This document shows, one piece after another, positions 5,790 through 12,854 of a stretch of 53,823 nucleotides of DNA (the stretch's first letter is position 1; the number at the start of each line of letters is the position of its first letter). The DNA comes from Nocardiopsis quinghaiensis (lineage in GTDB: Bacteria > Actinomycetota > Actinomycetes > Streptosporangiales > Streptosporangiaceae), in the NCBI RefSeq assembly GCF_008638365.1, contig NZ_ML703343.1:8604-62426 (forward strand). The letters are read 5' to 3'. A model generated the notes under the pieces. That model saw only the letters and a program-made list of their open reading frames with translations, was not told the origin of the DNA and did no database searches. A program made the position numbers and the translations under genes.

Positions 5790-7016
5790 ATGAGGATGAG
5801 GGACTTCTGGAAGCGGGTGGCGCGGTCCAACGTCTACCTGCTGGTGGTCCTGGGCTCCGGCCTGGTGACGCTGGTGATGTTGCCCCTGACCCTGGTCGTG
5901 GCGCTGACCATCCTGGTCGGCGGCCTCGGGTTCGCGCTGCTCCCGCGCTGGGTGGGACTCATCGGCCGGTGGGCCGCCTGGCACCAGCAGTGGGCCTCCC
6001 GGCTGCTCGGCGTACCGGTTCCGAGGCTCCCCGACCATGAGGCGTCGGGTCTCCGTGAGCTGTGGGGGCGGCCGTCCACCCGCAGGGTCCTGCTGTGGAT
6101 GCCCCTGGCCGCGTTCGCGAATACCGGTCTCGGACTCGTGGGCGTGCTGGCGGTCGGGCTGGTGATGACCGTGCCGCAGTTCCCGTTCTGGTGGGCCTTC
6201 CCCGAGGAGTACGGCCTCCAGCTGCTCTGGCTCCCGGTGGAGGGCTGGGACATGGCGTTGGCGGCCTTCGCCGGATACCTCGTGGTCGGGGCCGCGCTGG
6301 GTTTGTGGGCGGCCCGCCCCGCGGCCAGGGCGCACGCCCGCATGACCTTGGCGCTGCTGGCGCCCACCGGGGCGGAACTGCTGGCCGCGCGGGTGGACGA
6401 GCTGAAGCGGACCCGCACCGACGTGGTGAACGCGCACGGCGCGGAGCTGCGCAGGATCGAACGCGACCTGCACGACGGCACCCAGGCGCGGCTGGTCGCG
6501 ATCGCGATGCAGCTGGGCGTGGCCCGGGAGGCGACGGAGGGGGACCCGTCCGTCGCCGCGCTGCTCAGGAGCGCCCACGAGGGCGCGGAGGAGGCGATGG
6601 CCGAGCTGCGCGAGGTCATCCAGGGCATCTACCCGCCGATCCTCGCCGACCGGGGGCTGTCCGGAGCGCTGGCCGCGCTGGCCGCCCGCACCACCGTTCC
6701 CACCCGCATGGACGTGGGCGAACTGGGCGCGCTGCCGGTGGCCGCGGAGACCGCGGCCTACTTCGTGGTCACCGAGTCGGTCACCAACGCGGTCAAGCAC
6801 GGCGGCGCCGGAGAGATCGCCGTACGCCTGGAGCGGACGGGCGACGTGCTGCGGGTGACGGTGCGCGACGACGGCTCGGGCGGGGTGGACGAGGAGCGCG
6901 GCAGCGGAGTGCGGGGACTCCGTCGCCGGGTCGCCGCCCTGGACGGTACGGTACGCGTGGACAGCCCGGCGGGCGGGCCGACCGTGGTCGACGTGGAGAT
7001 GCCGTGCGGATCGTGA
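5790..7016 (+). CDS. Sensor histidine kinase, NarL/DesK type (HisKA_3)
   Basis: The 408-residue protein begins with several hydrophobic segments (about residues 18-50, then two more between 105 and 180) that anchor it in the membrane. Next comes a dimerisation box, LRRIERDLHDGTQARL, with the phospho-accepting His near residue 228, as in HisKA_3 kinases. The ATPase domain has the N box VTESVTNAVKHGG near 330 and a glycine-rich DDGSGG region near 365, closing with GSGVRGLRRRV. It should autophosphorylate and pass phosphate to the response regulator whose gene overlaps its 3' end. GGAAGGGG stands just before the ATG. The hydrophobic N-terminal block suggests sensing at or within the membrane; the signal is unknown. 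Confidence 0.93.
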   Translation: MRMRDFWKRVARSNVYLLVVLGSGLVTLVMLPLTLVVALTILVGGLGFALLPRWVGLIGRWAAWHQQWASRLLGVPVPRLPDHEASGLRELWGRPSTRRVLLWMPLAAFANTGLGLVGVLAVGLVMTVPQFPFWWAFPEEYGLQLLWLPVEGWDMALAAFAGYLVVGAALGLWAARPAARAHARMTLALLAPTGAELLAARVDELKRTRTDVVNAHGAELRRIERDLHDGTQARLVAIAMQLGVAREATEGDPSVAALLRSAHEGAEEAMAELREVIQGIYPPILADRGLSGALAALAARTTVPTRMDVGELGALPVAAETAAYFVVTESVTNAVKHGGAGEIAVRLERTGDVLRVTVRDDGSGGVDEERGSGVRGLRRRVAALDGTVRVDSPAGGPTVVDVEMPCGS

Positions 7017-7648
7017 TCGCCGAGGACAACGTGCTGCTGTCGGCTGGGCTGGAACTGCTGCTCTCCACCCGGGGCTTCGAGGTGGTCGAGGTCGCCAGGG
7101 ACGCGGCGGCCTTCGCCGAGGCCGTCGACCGGCACCGGCCGGACCTGGCGATCGTGGACGTGCGGCTGCCGCCGAACTTCCGCGACGAGGGCATCCACGC
7201 GGCGATCGCGGCCCGCCGCGGACACGAGGCGCTGCCGGTGCTGGTGCTCTCGCAGTACGTGGAGAGGGACTACGCCGGAGAGCTGCTGGCCGACGGCCGC
7301 GGCGGGGTGGGCTACCTGCTCAAGGACCGGGTGGGCCGGGTGAGCGAGTTCGTGGACGCCCTGCGGCGCGTGGCGGACGGCGGAACGGTCATGGACCCGA
7401 CGGTGGTGCGGCAGCTGCTGGCCCGTCGTCCCCGTGATCCCCTGGAGTCACTCACCCCACGCGAGAACGAGGTGCTGGCCCTGATGGCGGAGGGGCTCGG
7501 CAACGGGGAGATCGCCGAGCGGATCGTGGTCACCGAGAACGCCGTGCACAAGCACGTCGGCAACATCTTCGCAAAGCTCGGCCTGTCGCCCTCCGACAGC
7601 GGGCACCGCCGGGTGCGCGCGACGCTCGCCTACCTCGACGGCAGGTGA
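7004..7648 (+). CDS. LuxR/NarL-family response regulator
   Basis: A 214-residue protein starting at GTG 7004, inside the last codons of the kinase gene (13-bp overlap), which indicates translational coupling. The receiver domain opens with IVIAEDNVLLSAGL, has its phospho-acceptor Asp near residue 52 in IVDVRLP, and the conserved Lys in GYLLKDRVG. The C-terminal LuxR helix-turn-helix spans about 148-195 (SLTPRENEVLALMAEGLGN, then IVVTENAVHKHVGNIFAKLG). It is the partner of the upstream kinase. Target genes cannot be told from the sequence. A hairpin terminator follows 28 bp after the stop. Confidence 0.95.
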   Translation: MRIVIAEDNVLLSAGLELLLSTRGFEVVEVARDAAAFAEAVDRHRPDLAIVDVRLPPNFRDEGIHAAIAARRGHEALPVLVLSQYVERDYAGELLADGRGGVGYLLKDRVGRVSEFVDALRRVADGGTVMDPTVVRQLLARRPRDPLESLTPRENEVLALMAEGLGNGEIAERIVVTENAVHKHVGNIFAKLGLSPSDSGHRRVRATLAYLDGR

Positions 7649-7676
7649 GCGGCGCGCCGGCACCTGGCCGAGCGGT

Positions 7677-7702
7677 ACCCGCCCGCCTCGGGACGGGCGG
7701 GT
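7677..7702. terminator. Bidirectional hairpin terminator
   Basis: ACCCGCCCG at 7677-7685 pairs perfectly with CGGGCGGGT at 7694-7702 around an 8-base loop, between the convergent response regulator and ATP-binding genes. Confidence 0.7.
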
Positions 7703-7705
7703 GCC

Positions 7706-8260
7706 TCAGGCGGCGGGCCAGGAACTGCCGGTGAGGTCGTAGGCCAGGTGGAACCACACCTTGCGGATACTGGGGTGTCCGTTGTCACCCCAGGCGGTGG
7801 CGAAGCTGTCCACCAGGGCCAGCCCCCGCCCGCTCTCGGCGGTGAGCCGGTCCCCCTCCATCGGCGCGGCGACCAGCGGTCCCTCCTCGCCCTCCGGGGA
7901 ACGCGTCGGTTTCCCGCTGTCGCGGCAGACCAGGGTGATCCCGTTGGGCGCCCGGGTCACCTTCAGCACGAAGCTCTGGCCCTCCTCACCGGAGCGGCTG
8001 TGCCGGATGGCGTTGGTCGCCAGCTCGGTACCCAGGAGGGAGAAGACGTACCGGTAGTCGGTGTCCCGGCCGGCCGCGCAGGTGTCCAGGAAGGCGCGGG
8101 CCAGCGGCACGCTCGCGGGCTCGCCGGGAAACTCCCAGTGGCGCTTGGTGAACGGGACCGGCGGCCGCCCGCTGAAGTAGTGCCGGTACTCGTCCGGTAC
8201 ACCCGCGAGGACGGTGTCCTCGGCCTTGGTCAGGGCGGGCACGGAAACGAGCGTGGGCAT
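7706..8260 (-). CDS. ATP-binding protein of the anti-sigma-factor (RsbW-like) kinase family
   Basis: This 184-residue protein matches the stand-alone HATPase_c_2 proteins that are numerous in streptomycetes and relatives. The N box reads ELATNAIRHSRSG near residue 80, the G1 region CRDSGKPTRSP near 125, and a second glycine motif SGRGLALVDSFATAWG near 155. The first 55 residues (ending in the FTKRHWEFPGEP segment) are typical of this group. There is no His box, so it is not a classical histidine kinase. By family it would bind and phosphorylate an anti-anti-sigma protein or hold a sigma factor, but no partner gene is next to it. It is cytosolic and transcribed toward the terminator at 7677-7702. 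Confidence 0.88.
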   Translation of the reverse strand: MPTLVSVPALTKAEDTVLAGVPDEYRHYFSGRPPVPFTKRHWEFPGEPASVPLARAFLDTCAAGRDTDYRYVFSLLGTELATNAIRHSRSGEEGQSFVLKVTRAPNGITLVCRDSGKPTRSPEGEEGPLVAAPMEGDRLTAESGRGLALVDSFATAWGDNGHPSIRKVWFHLAYDLTGSSWPAA

Positions 8261-8480
8261 GGGTGACTCCTTCGGCGGTGCGGTTCGGACGGGCAGGAGA
8301 ACCGCGTGAGGGGGCGGCTGGGGAGCGTCCGGCGTCCGCTTTGGGGAAGGGCGGCGCGGAACGGCTACGACCTTACGCGATCAAACCCTTGCGGGACAGG
8401 GGATCCGGGTGTGGTCAGTCGCGCTGATTCCGAGCACGCACCCGCACCCGCCGGTTCCGACCGCCGCCCCGGCCCGGTCC

Positions 8481-10016
8481 TCAGCCCACGGCGTCGAACG
8501 CCTCCTCGGCGGCGGCCTCGGCCTCGGCGCGTTCCGCGGGGACCAGGCCGACGCGCGTGCGCCGGTCCAGCAGGTCTCCGGTGTCCATGGCCCCCTCGTG
8601 GCGCACCCCGAACCGGAGTTCGGCGCCGGTGACCCCGCGCACGGCGGGTACGAGCAGTGCCGGGTCCGTGTCGGCCTCGGCCAGGACGTCGGCCGCCTCG
8701 GTGCCGTACCTGGCCACCAGGCGGCGCGGGGCGTCGACGGCGTCGAGCTCCTCGTGCGCGGCGGCTCCCACCAGCGGCAGGGAGCGGGTCCGGCAGGGCC
8801 CGGCGGACAGGCGGCGGACGCGCACGGCGGTGTCCACGGCCTGCTCGGCCATCGCACGGTAGGTGGTGAGCTTGCCGCCGACCACGGTGACCGTGCCGTT
8901 CCGGGCGACCGTGACGGCGTGCCCGCGTGACAGTGCGGCGCTGTGGCCGTCGCCCTCCAGGAGCGGGCGCAGCCCGGCGAAGGTGCCGAGGACGTCGCTC
9001 CGGTCCAGACGTGTCTCCAGGGCCCGGTTGATCTGGCGGAGCAGGAAGTCCACGTCGCCCTCGGAGGCCTGGGGGACACGCGGGGCGGGGCCGTCCACGG
9101 GCTCGTCGGTGAGCCCGGCGAACACCCGGCCGTCCGGCTGGGGCAGCGCGAACACGAACCGGCTGACGCCTCCGTCGATCGGCACGGTGAGCGCGGCCCT
9201 CGGGTTGCCGAGGACGGCGCCGTCGAGCACCAGGTGGCTGCCCCTGCTGGGGCGCAGGCGCACGTGCGGGTCGAGCTGGTCGGCGTGGACGCCGGTGGCG
9301 TTGACGATCGCACGCGGGCGCACGGGGACGATGCGGTCCGTGACCTCGTCGCGCAGGACGGCGCCGTCGGCGGAGACGCTCTCGGCCGAGCAGCGTGTGA
9401 TGATCCGGGCCCCCTCGCGTGCGGCGGTGCGCGCCAGGCCCACCACGAGGCGAGCGTCGTCGACGAGCTGGCCGTCGAAGGAGAGGATGCCACCGCGCAG
9501 GCCCCGCCGGGCGACTCCGGGGAGCAGGCGCCGGGTCTGTCGGGCGTTGAGCAGGCGCGGCCGGGGCAGCACGCTGCCGGGGGTGCCGGCCAGGGCACGC
9601 AGGAGGTCGCCCATGTCCATGCCCATGCGGACGAACAGCGCCTTGGACAGGCTGTCCTCCCGGTGGACGGGCACCACCATGGGCAGGGGCCGCACCAGGT
9701 GGGGCGCGGTCACCCGCATGAGGACGTCCCGTTCACGGGCGCTCTCGTAGGCGATACCGAACTGTCCCTTGGCGAGGTAGCGCAGGCCGCCGTGGACGAG
9801 CTTGGAACTCCAGCGGCTGGTGCCGAAGGCCAGGTCGTGGCGTTCGACCAGCACGGTGGACAGGCCGCGCGAGGCCGCGTCGAGTGCGACACCGGCACCC
9901 GTCACTCCCCCGCCGACGACCAGGACGTCCACCCGGGGGCGGCGCTCCAGCGCGGCGAGGTCCGCGGTGCGCCGTGCGGCGTTGAGGGAGGAGGCGGCGG
10001 TGACTGTGGGGCTCAT
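8481..10016 (-). CDS. glpD: Aerobic glycerol-3-phosphate dehydrogenase
   Basis: The 511-residue protein starts with a 25-residue tail and then the FAD-binding Rossmann motif DVLVVGGGVTGAGVALDAA (GxGxxG type). This is followed by RHDLAFGTSRWSSKLVHGG and RYLAKGQFGIAYESARERD, signatures of the GlpD/GlpA family. The DAO domain covers about the first 370 residues and the C-terminal GlpD domain the rest. It oxidises sn-glycerol 3-phosphate to dihydroxyacetone phosphate, passing electrons to quinone at the membrane face. No glpF or glpK is next to it. A TetR gene on the same strand ends 82 bp upstream, so the two may share a transcript. AGGA precedes the ATG. Confidence 0.95.
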   Translation of the reverse strand: MSPTVTAASSLNAARRTADLAALERRPRVDVLVVGGGVTGAGVALDAASRGLSTVLVERHDLAFGTSRWSSKLVHGGLRYLAKGQFGIAYESARERDVLMRVTAPHLVRPLPMVVPVHREDSLSKALFVRMGMDMGDLLRALAGTPGSVLPRPRLLNARQTRRLLPGVARRGLRGGILSFDGQLVDDARLVVGLARTAAREGARIITRCSAESVSADGAVLRDEVTDRIVPVRPRAIVNATGVHADQLDPHVRLRPSRGSHLVLDGAVLGNPRAALTVPIDGGVSRFVFALPQPDGRVFAGLTDEPVDGPAPRVPQASEGDVDFLLRQINRALETRLDRSDVLGTFAGLRPLLEGDGHSAALSRGHAVTVARNGTVTVVGGKLTTYRAMAEQAVDTAVRVRRLSAGPCRTRSLPLVGAAAHEELDAVDAPRRLVARYGTEAADVLAEADTDPALLVPAVRGVTGAELRFGVRHEGAMDTGDLLDRRTRVGLVPAERAEAEAAAEEAFDAVG

Positions 10017-10098
10017 GGGCGGTCCTGGTTCGTTCGTCGGTGGTCTCGGCTGGTCCTGTTCGGGTGCTGCTGGACACGGGCTGGACCGGCCCGGCGGA

Positions 10099-10683
10099 TC
10101 ACGGGGCGAGGTAGCCGTCCAGCAGGACGGTGAGTTCGCCGACGAGCCCGGTCCCGTCGAGCACGTCGGAGAACAGTCGGCGGGAGGTGACGGTTCCCTG
10201 GACCGTGACCAGCACGAAGCGGGCCAGCACCTCGGGATCGCCCGTGCGCACCGAGCCGTCGCGCTGGCCCTCGGAGATGATCGGCTCCACCAGCTCCAGG
10301 GCGACCCGGTGACTGGTGCCCAGCCGTTGGAAGGTGTAGGTCGTCAGGAGTTCTGGCTCGGTGTCCACGATCCGGGTGAACAGGGGGTGGGCGAGCATCG
10401 CGCGCGCGACCCCGGCCGCGTGCCGGACCAGGCGGACGCGCACGTTCTCCCCGGCCTGGTCGCCGGAGGAGAACCCCTCCTCCAGCAGGATCCGTCGCAG
10501 TTCCCGCGTGAGCAGGTCGGCGACGAGCGTGGTCGCGTCGGGCCAGCGCCGGTAGACGGTGGGCCTGCTGACCCCGGAGCGGCGGGCCACGTCGGTCAGG
10601 GTGGTGCGGCGCACCCCGAAGTCCTCGACGCAGGCACGAGCCGCGTCCATGATCCGGTCATCAACGTTACGTTTTGACGCCAT
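10099..10683 (-). CDS. TetR-family transcriptional regulator
   Basis: Starting at the ATG at 10683 gives 194 residues, the usual TetR length; the frame stays open further upstream but only over the divergent gene. The N-terminal helix-turn-helix is clear: RIMDAARACVEDFGVRRTTL, then VARRSGVSRPTVYRRWPD at about residues 35-52. The C-terminal ligand domain is not assignable to a ligand. It is divergent from the FAD oxidase gene with only 17 bp between start codons, and lies upstream of glpD on the same strand. It probably represses the shared divergent promoter, itself, and perhaps glpD. A candidate operator overlaps its start. Confidence 0.93.
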   Translation of the reverse strand: MASKRNVDDRIMDAARACVEDFGVRRTTLTDVARRSGVSRPTVYRRWPDATTLVADLLTRELRRILLEEGFSSGDQAGENVRVRLVRHAAGVARAMLAHPLFTRIVDTEPELLTTYTFQRLGTSHRVALELVEPIISEGQRDGSVRTGDPEVLARFVLVTVQGTVTSRRLFSDVLDGTGLVGELTVLLDGYLAP

Positions 10684-10696
10684 GTGTAAAACTGTA
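10668..10696. promoter_or_regulatory. Candidate TetR operator in the divergent promoter
   Basis: TACGTTTT at 10668-10675 and AAAACTGTA at 10688-10696 form an imperfect inverted repeat that spans the TetR start codon, within the 17-bp gap and its edges. Its A/T-rich arms stand out against the GC-rich surroundings. The position fits control of both divergent genes. Confidence 0.45.
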
Positions 10697-10700
10697 GAGC

Positions 10701-12341
10701 ATGACTGACGAGACCGTCCCTTCCGGTGGCTCCGGGAGGGCTCCCGGCACCGACCCCGCGCCCGACATGAGCTGGTTCGCCTGGGGCGATCCCGCCAAAG
10801 CCGCCGCCCTGGACCCCGGACTGCGCGACCTGATCTCCCAGGTGCTGGGGGCGCCGCTGGAGGACCTGCCCCCCGTCCCCGAGGAACGGGTGGAGCTTCC
10901 CCCCTCACGTCTGGAGACCCGTCCGCGCGAGGCCCTCGCGGGAGTGGTCGGGGACGGCCGCGTGCGCACCGACGACGCCGTCCGGCTGCGCCACAGCGGC
11001 GGCAAGAGCACCCCCGACCTGCTGCTGCGCCGCGCTGGCTCGGCCGATCCCGCCCCGGACGCCGTCCTGTACCCCGCCGACCACGGCGAGGTCCAGCGCG
11101 TGCTGGAGGTGTGCTCGGCCGAACGCGTCGCCGTGGTGCCCTTCGGCGGCGGTACCAGCGTGGTGGGCGGGGTGGCCCCGCTGCGCGGCGGCTTCCGCGC
11201 CGTGGTCGCCCTGGACCTGCGCCGTCTGGACCGGCTGGTGTCCGTGGACACCACGTCGATGACCGCCGTCCTGGGCGCGGGCGTGCGTACCCCGCACGCC
11301 GAGGCGATGCTGGCCGAGCACGGGTGCACGCTCGGACACCTGCCGCAGAGCTACGAGTACGCGAGCATCGGCGGCTACGCGGCCACCCGCTCCAGCGGCC
11401 AGGCGTCCTCCGGCTACGGCCGCTTCGAGGACATGGTGGTGTCCCTGCGCGTGGCCACCCCGCGCGGCGCCCTGGAGACGGGCGGCCCTCCGGCCTCGGC
11501 CGCCGGACCGGACCTCGGCCGCCTGGTGCTGGGCTCGGAGGGCACGCTGGGGGTGATCACCGAGGTGGGCCTGCGGATACGCCGCCGCCCGGAGCGGGTG
11601 CTGGACGAGGCGTGGTCCTTCCCCGACTTCGCGACCGGGGCGGAGGCGCTGCGGTCCCTCGCCCAGTCCGACGTCCGTCCGACCATGGCGCGGCTGCTGG
11701 ACGAGTCGGAGACCTTCGTCGGCGCGGCCATGGGCGGGCGTGAGGCCACGCCCGGTTGCCAGGCGGTCCTGGGCTTCGAGGGCGCCGGGGCCGAGGTGGA
11801 GGCCCGGGCGGCGTCGGTCCGGGAGGCCATGGCCGCGGCGGGCGGCGCGCCGCTGGGTCCGGAACCGGTGGCGCACTGGCGAAGCAACCGGTTCTCCGCG
11901 CCCTACCTGCGCGACACCCTGCTGTCGGCGGGAGTCCTCGCCGAGACCCTGGAGACCGCCGCGTCGTGGACCGACCTGCTGCCGCTGTACACGGCGGTGT
12001 CGGACGCGCTCACGGGGGTGCTGGAGGACGGGGAGGGCGGCGCGGTGGTGATGTGCCACGTGTCGCACACCTATCCCACGGGCGCCTCCCTGTACTTCAC
12101 GGTGGCCACGGCCGCCGGTGCCGCACCGTTGGAGAGGTGGGGCCGGGCCAAGCGCGCGGCCTCGGACGCGATCGCGGCCCACGGCGGGACGATCACCCAC
12201 CACCACGCGGTGGGCACCGACCACAGGCCGTGGATGGCCGCGGAGATCGGGCCGCTGGGCGGTGAGGTGCTGCGCGCGGTCAAGGCGGCGCTGGACCCCG
12301 AGGGCGTGCTGAACCCGGGCAAGCTCATCCCCGCCCCGTAG
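10701..12341 (+). CDS. FAD-binding oxidase, alkyldihydroxyacetonephosphate-synthase-like
   Basis: A 546-residue protein of the vanillyl-alcohol-oxidase fold. The FAD-binding PP-loop reads AVVPFGGGTSVVGGV near residues 145-160, followed by LGHLPQSYEYASIGGYAATRSSG and LVLGSEGTLGVITEVGLRIR. The C-terminal FAD-oxidase domain ends with GTITHHHAVG near 500 and LDPEGVLNPGKL. The paired His residues and YEYASIGGY motif resemble eukaryotic alkyl-DHAP synthases more than glycolate oxidases. An ether-lipid-type or DHAP-derivative reaction is possible but not shown. Proximity to glpD, whose product DHAP is the parent of ADAPS substrates, is suggestive. Expression is probably controlled by the divergent TetR. 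Confidence 0.85.
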   Translation: MTDETVPSGGSGRAPGTDPAPDMSWFAWGDPAKAAALDPGLRDLISQVLGAPLEDLPPVPEERVELPPSRLETRPREALAGVVGDGRVRTDDAVRLRHSGGKSTPDLLLRRAGSADPAPDAVLYPADHGEVQRVLEVCSAERVAVVPFGGGTSVVGGVAPLRGGFRAVVALDLRRLDRLVSVDTTSMTAVLGAGVRTPHAEAMLAEHGCTLGHLPQSYEYASIGGYAATRSSGQASSGYGRFEDMVVSLRVATPRGALETGGPPASAAGPDLGRLVLGSEGTLGVITEVGLRIRRRPERVLDEAWSFPDFATGAEALRSLAQSDVRPTMARLLDESETFVGAAMGGREATPGCQAVLGFEGAGAEVEARAASVREAMAAAGGAPLGPEPVAHWRSNRFSAPYLRDTLLSAGVLAETLETAASWTDLLPLYTAVSDALTGVLEDGEGGAVVMCHVSHTYPTGASLYFTVATAAGAAPLERWGRAKRAASDAIAAHGGTITHHHAVGTDHRPWMAAEIGPLGGEVLRAVKAALDPEGVLNPGKLIPAP

Positions 12342-12854
12342 GGCGTACCGCAGGCGGCGCGGCGGGCTTTCTGGAACCGGAACCTCAAGGGACCGGCCTC
12401 CGGCGCACCCCCGTCACGCCCTCTCCCCCTCAAGGGAGAGCTGCCGCTCCACCTGCGGGGCGACGCCGCCGAGGACCGGGCCCGCCGGGCCGCGCCTGGG
12501 CGTACCCGGCCGTCCCGGATCTTCGTGTACGGGCTGGGCGGCCGGGAGCCGGAACCGCCCCGGCTGGCCGCCGTGGGGCTGTCCGGGCGGGCCGGGGAAC
12601 GGCTGCCCGCCGGGCGGGCCGGGGAAGGAACCGTCGTTCGGGGGACGGGGCACCGGTCTCGCGGCGTGAACGCGTCCGGTGGACGGCCGCCGCGCCTCCT
12701 CCCTGGTGCTCGCCGACCGCGCGGACCGGCCGGAGATCGCGTTCCGCCCCATGCCGGGCACATGGGCGGATGCCGTCCCGAGTGTTCCCGGCTCCGGCCG
12801 TTCCACCGCAGCTCCGGGCGGAAGCGGCCCATGCGGCATCCCGGTGCCCCGACA
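12342..12854. other. Non-coding stretch upstream of kdpD
   Basis: The frame of kdpD stays open upstream to 12525, but this part translates to a Gly/Pro/Arg-rich sequence unlike the family's N-terminus and is best read as untranslated. Antisense frames here are equally low in complexity. I see no clear promoter motif, no tRNA and no riboswitch. Confidence 0.5.

Noticed and set aside
12525..12854. Upstream extension of the kdpD frame
   Set aside because: The extra 110 residues are Gly/Pro/Arg-rich and unlike KdpD, which normally begins close to the G-K-L-R segment.
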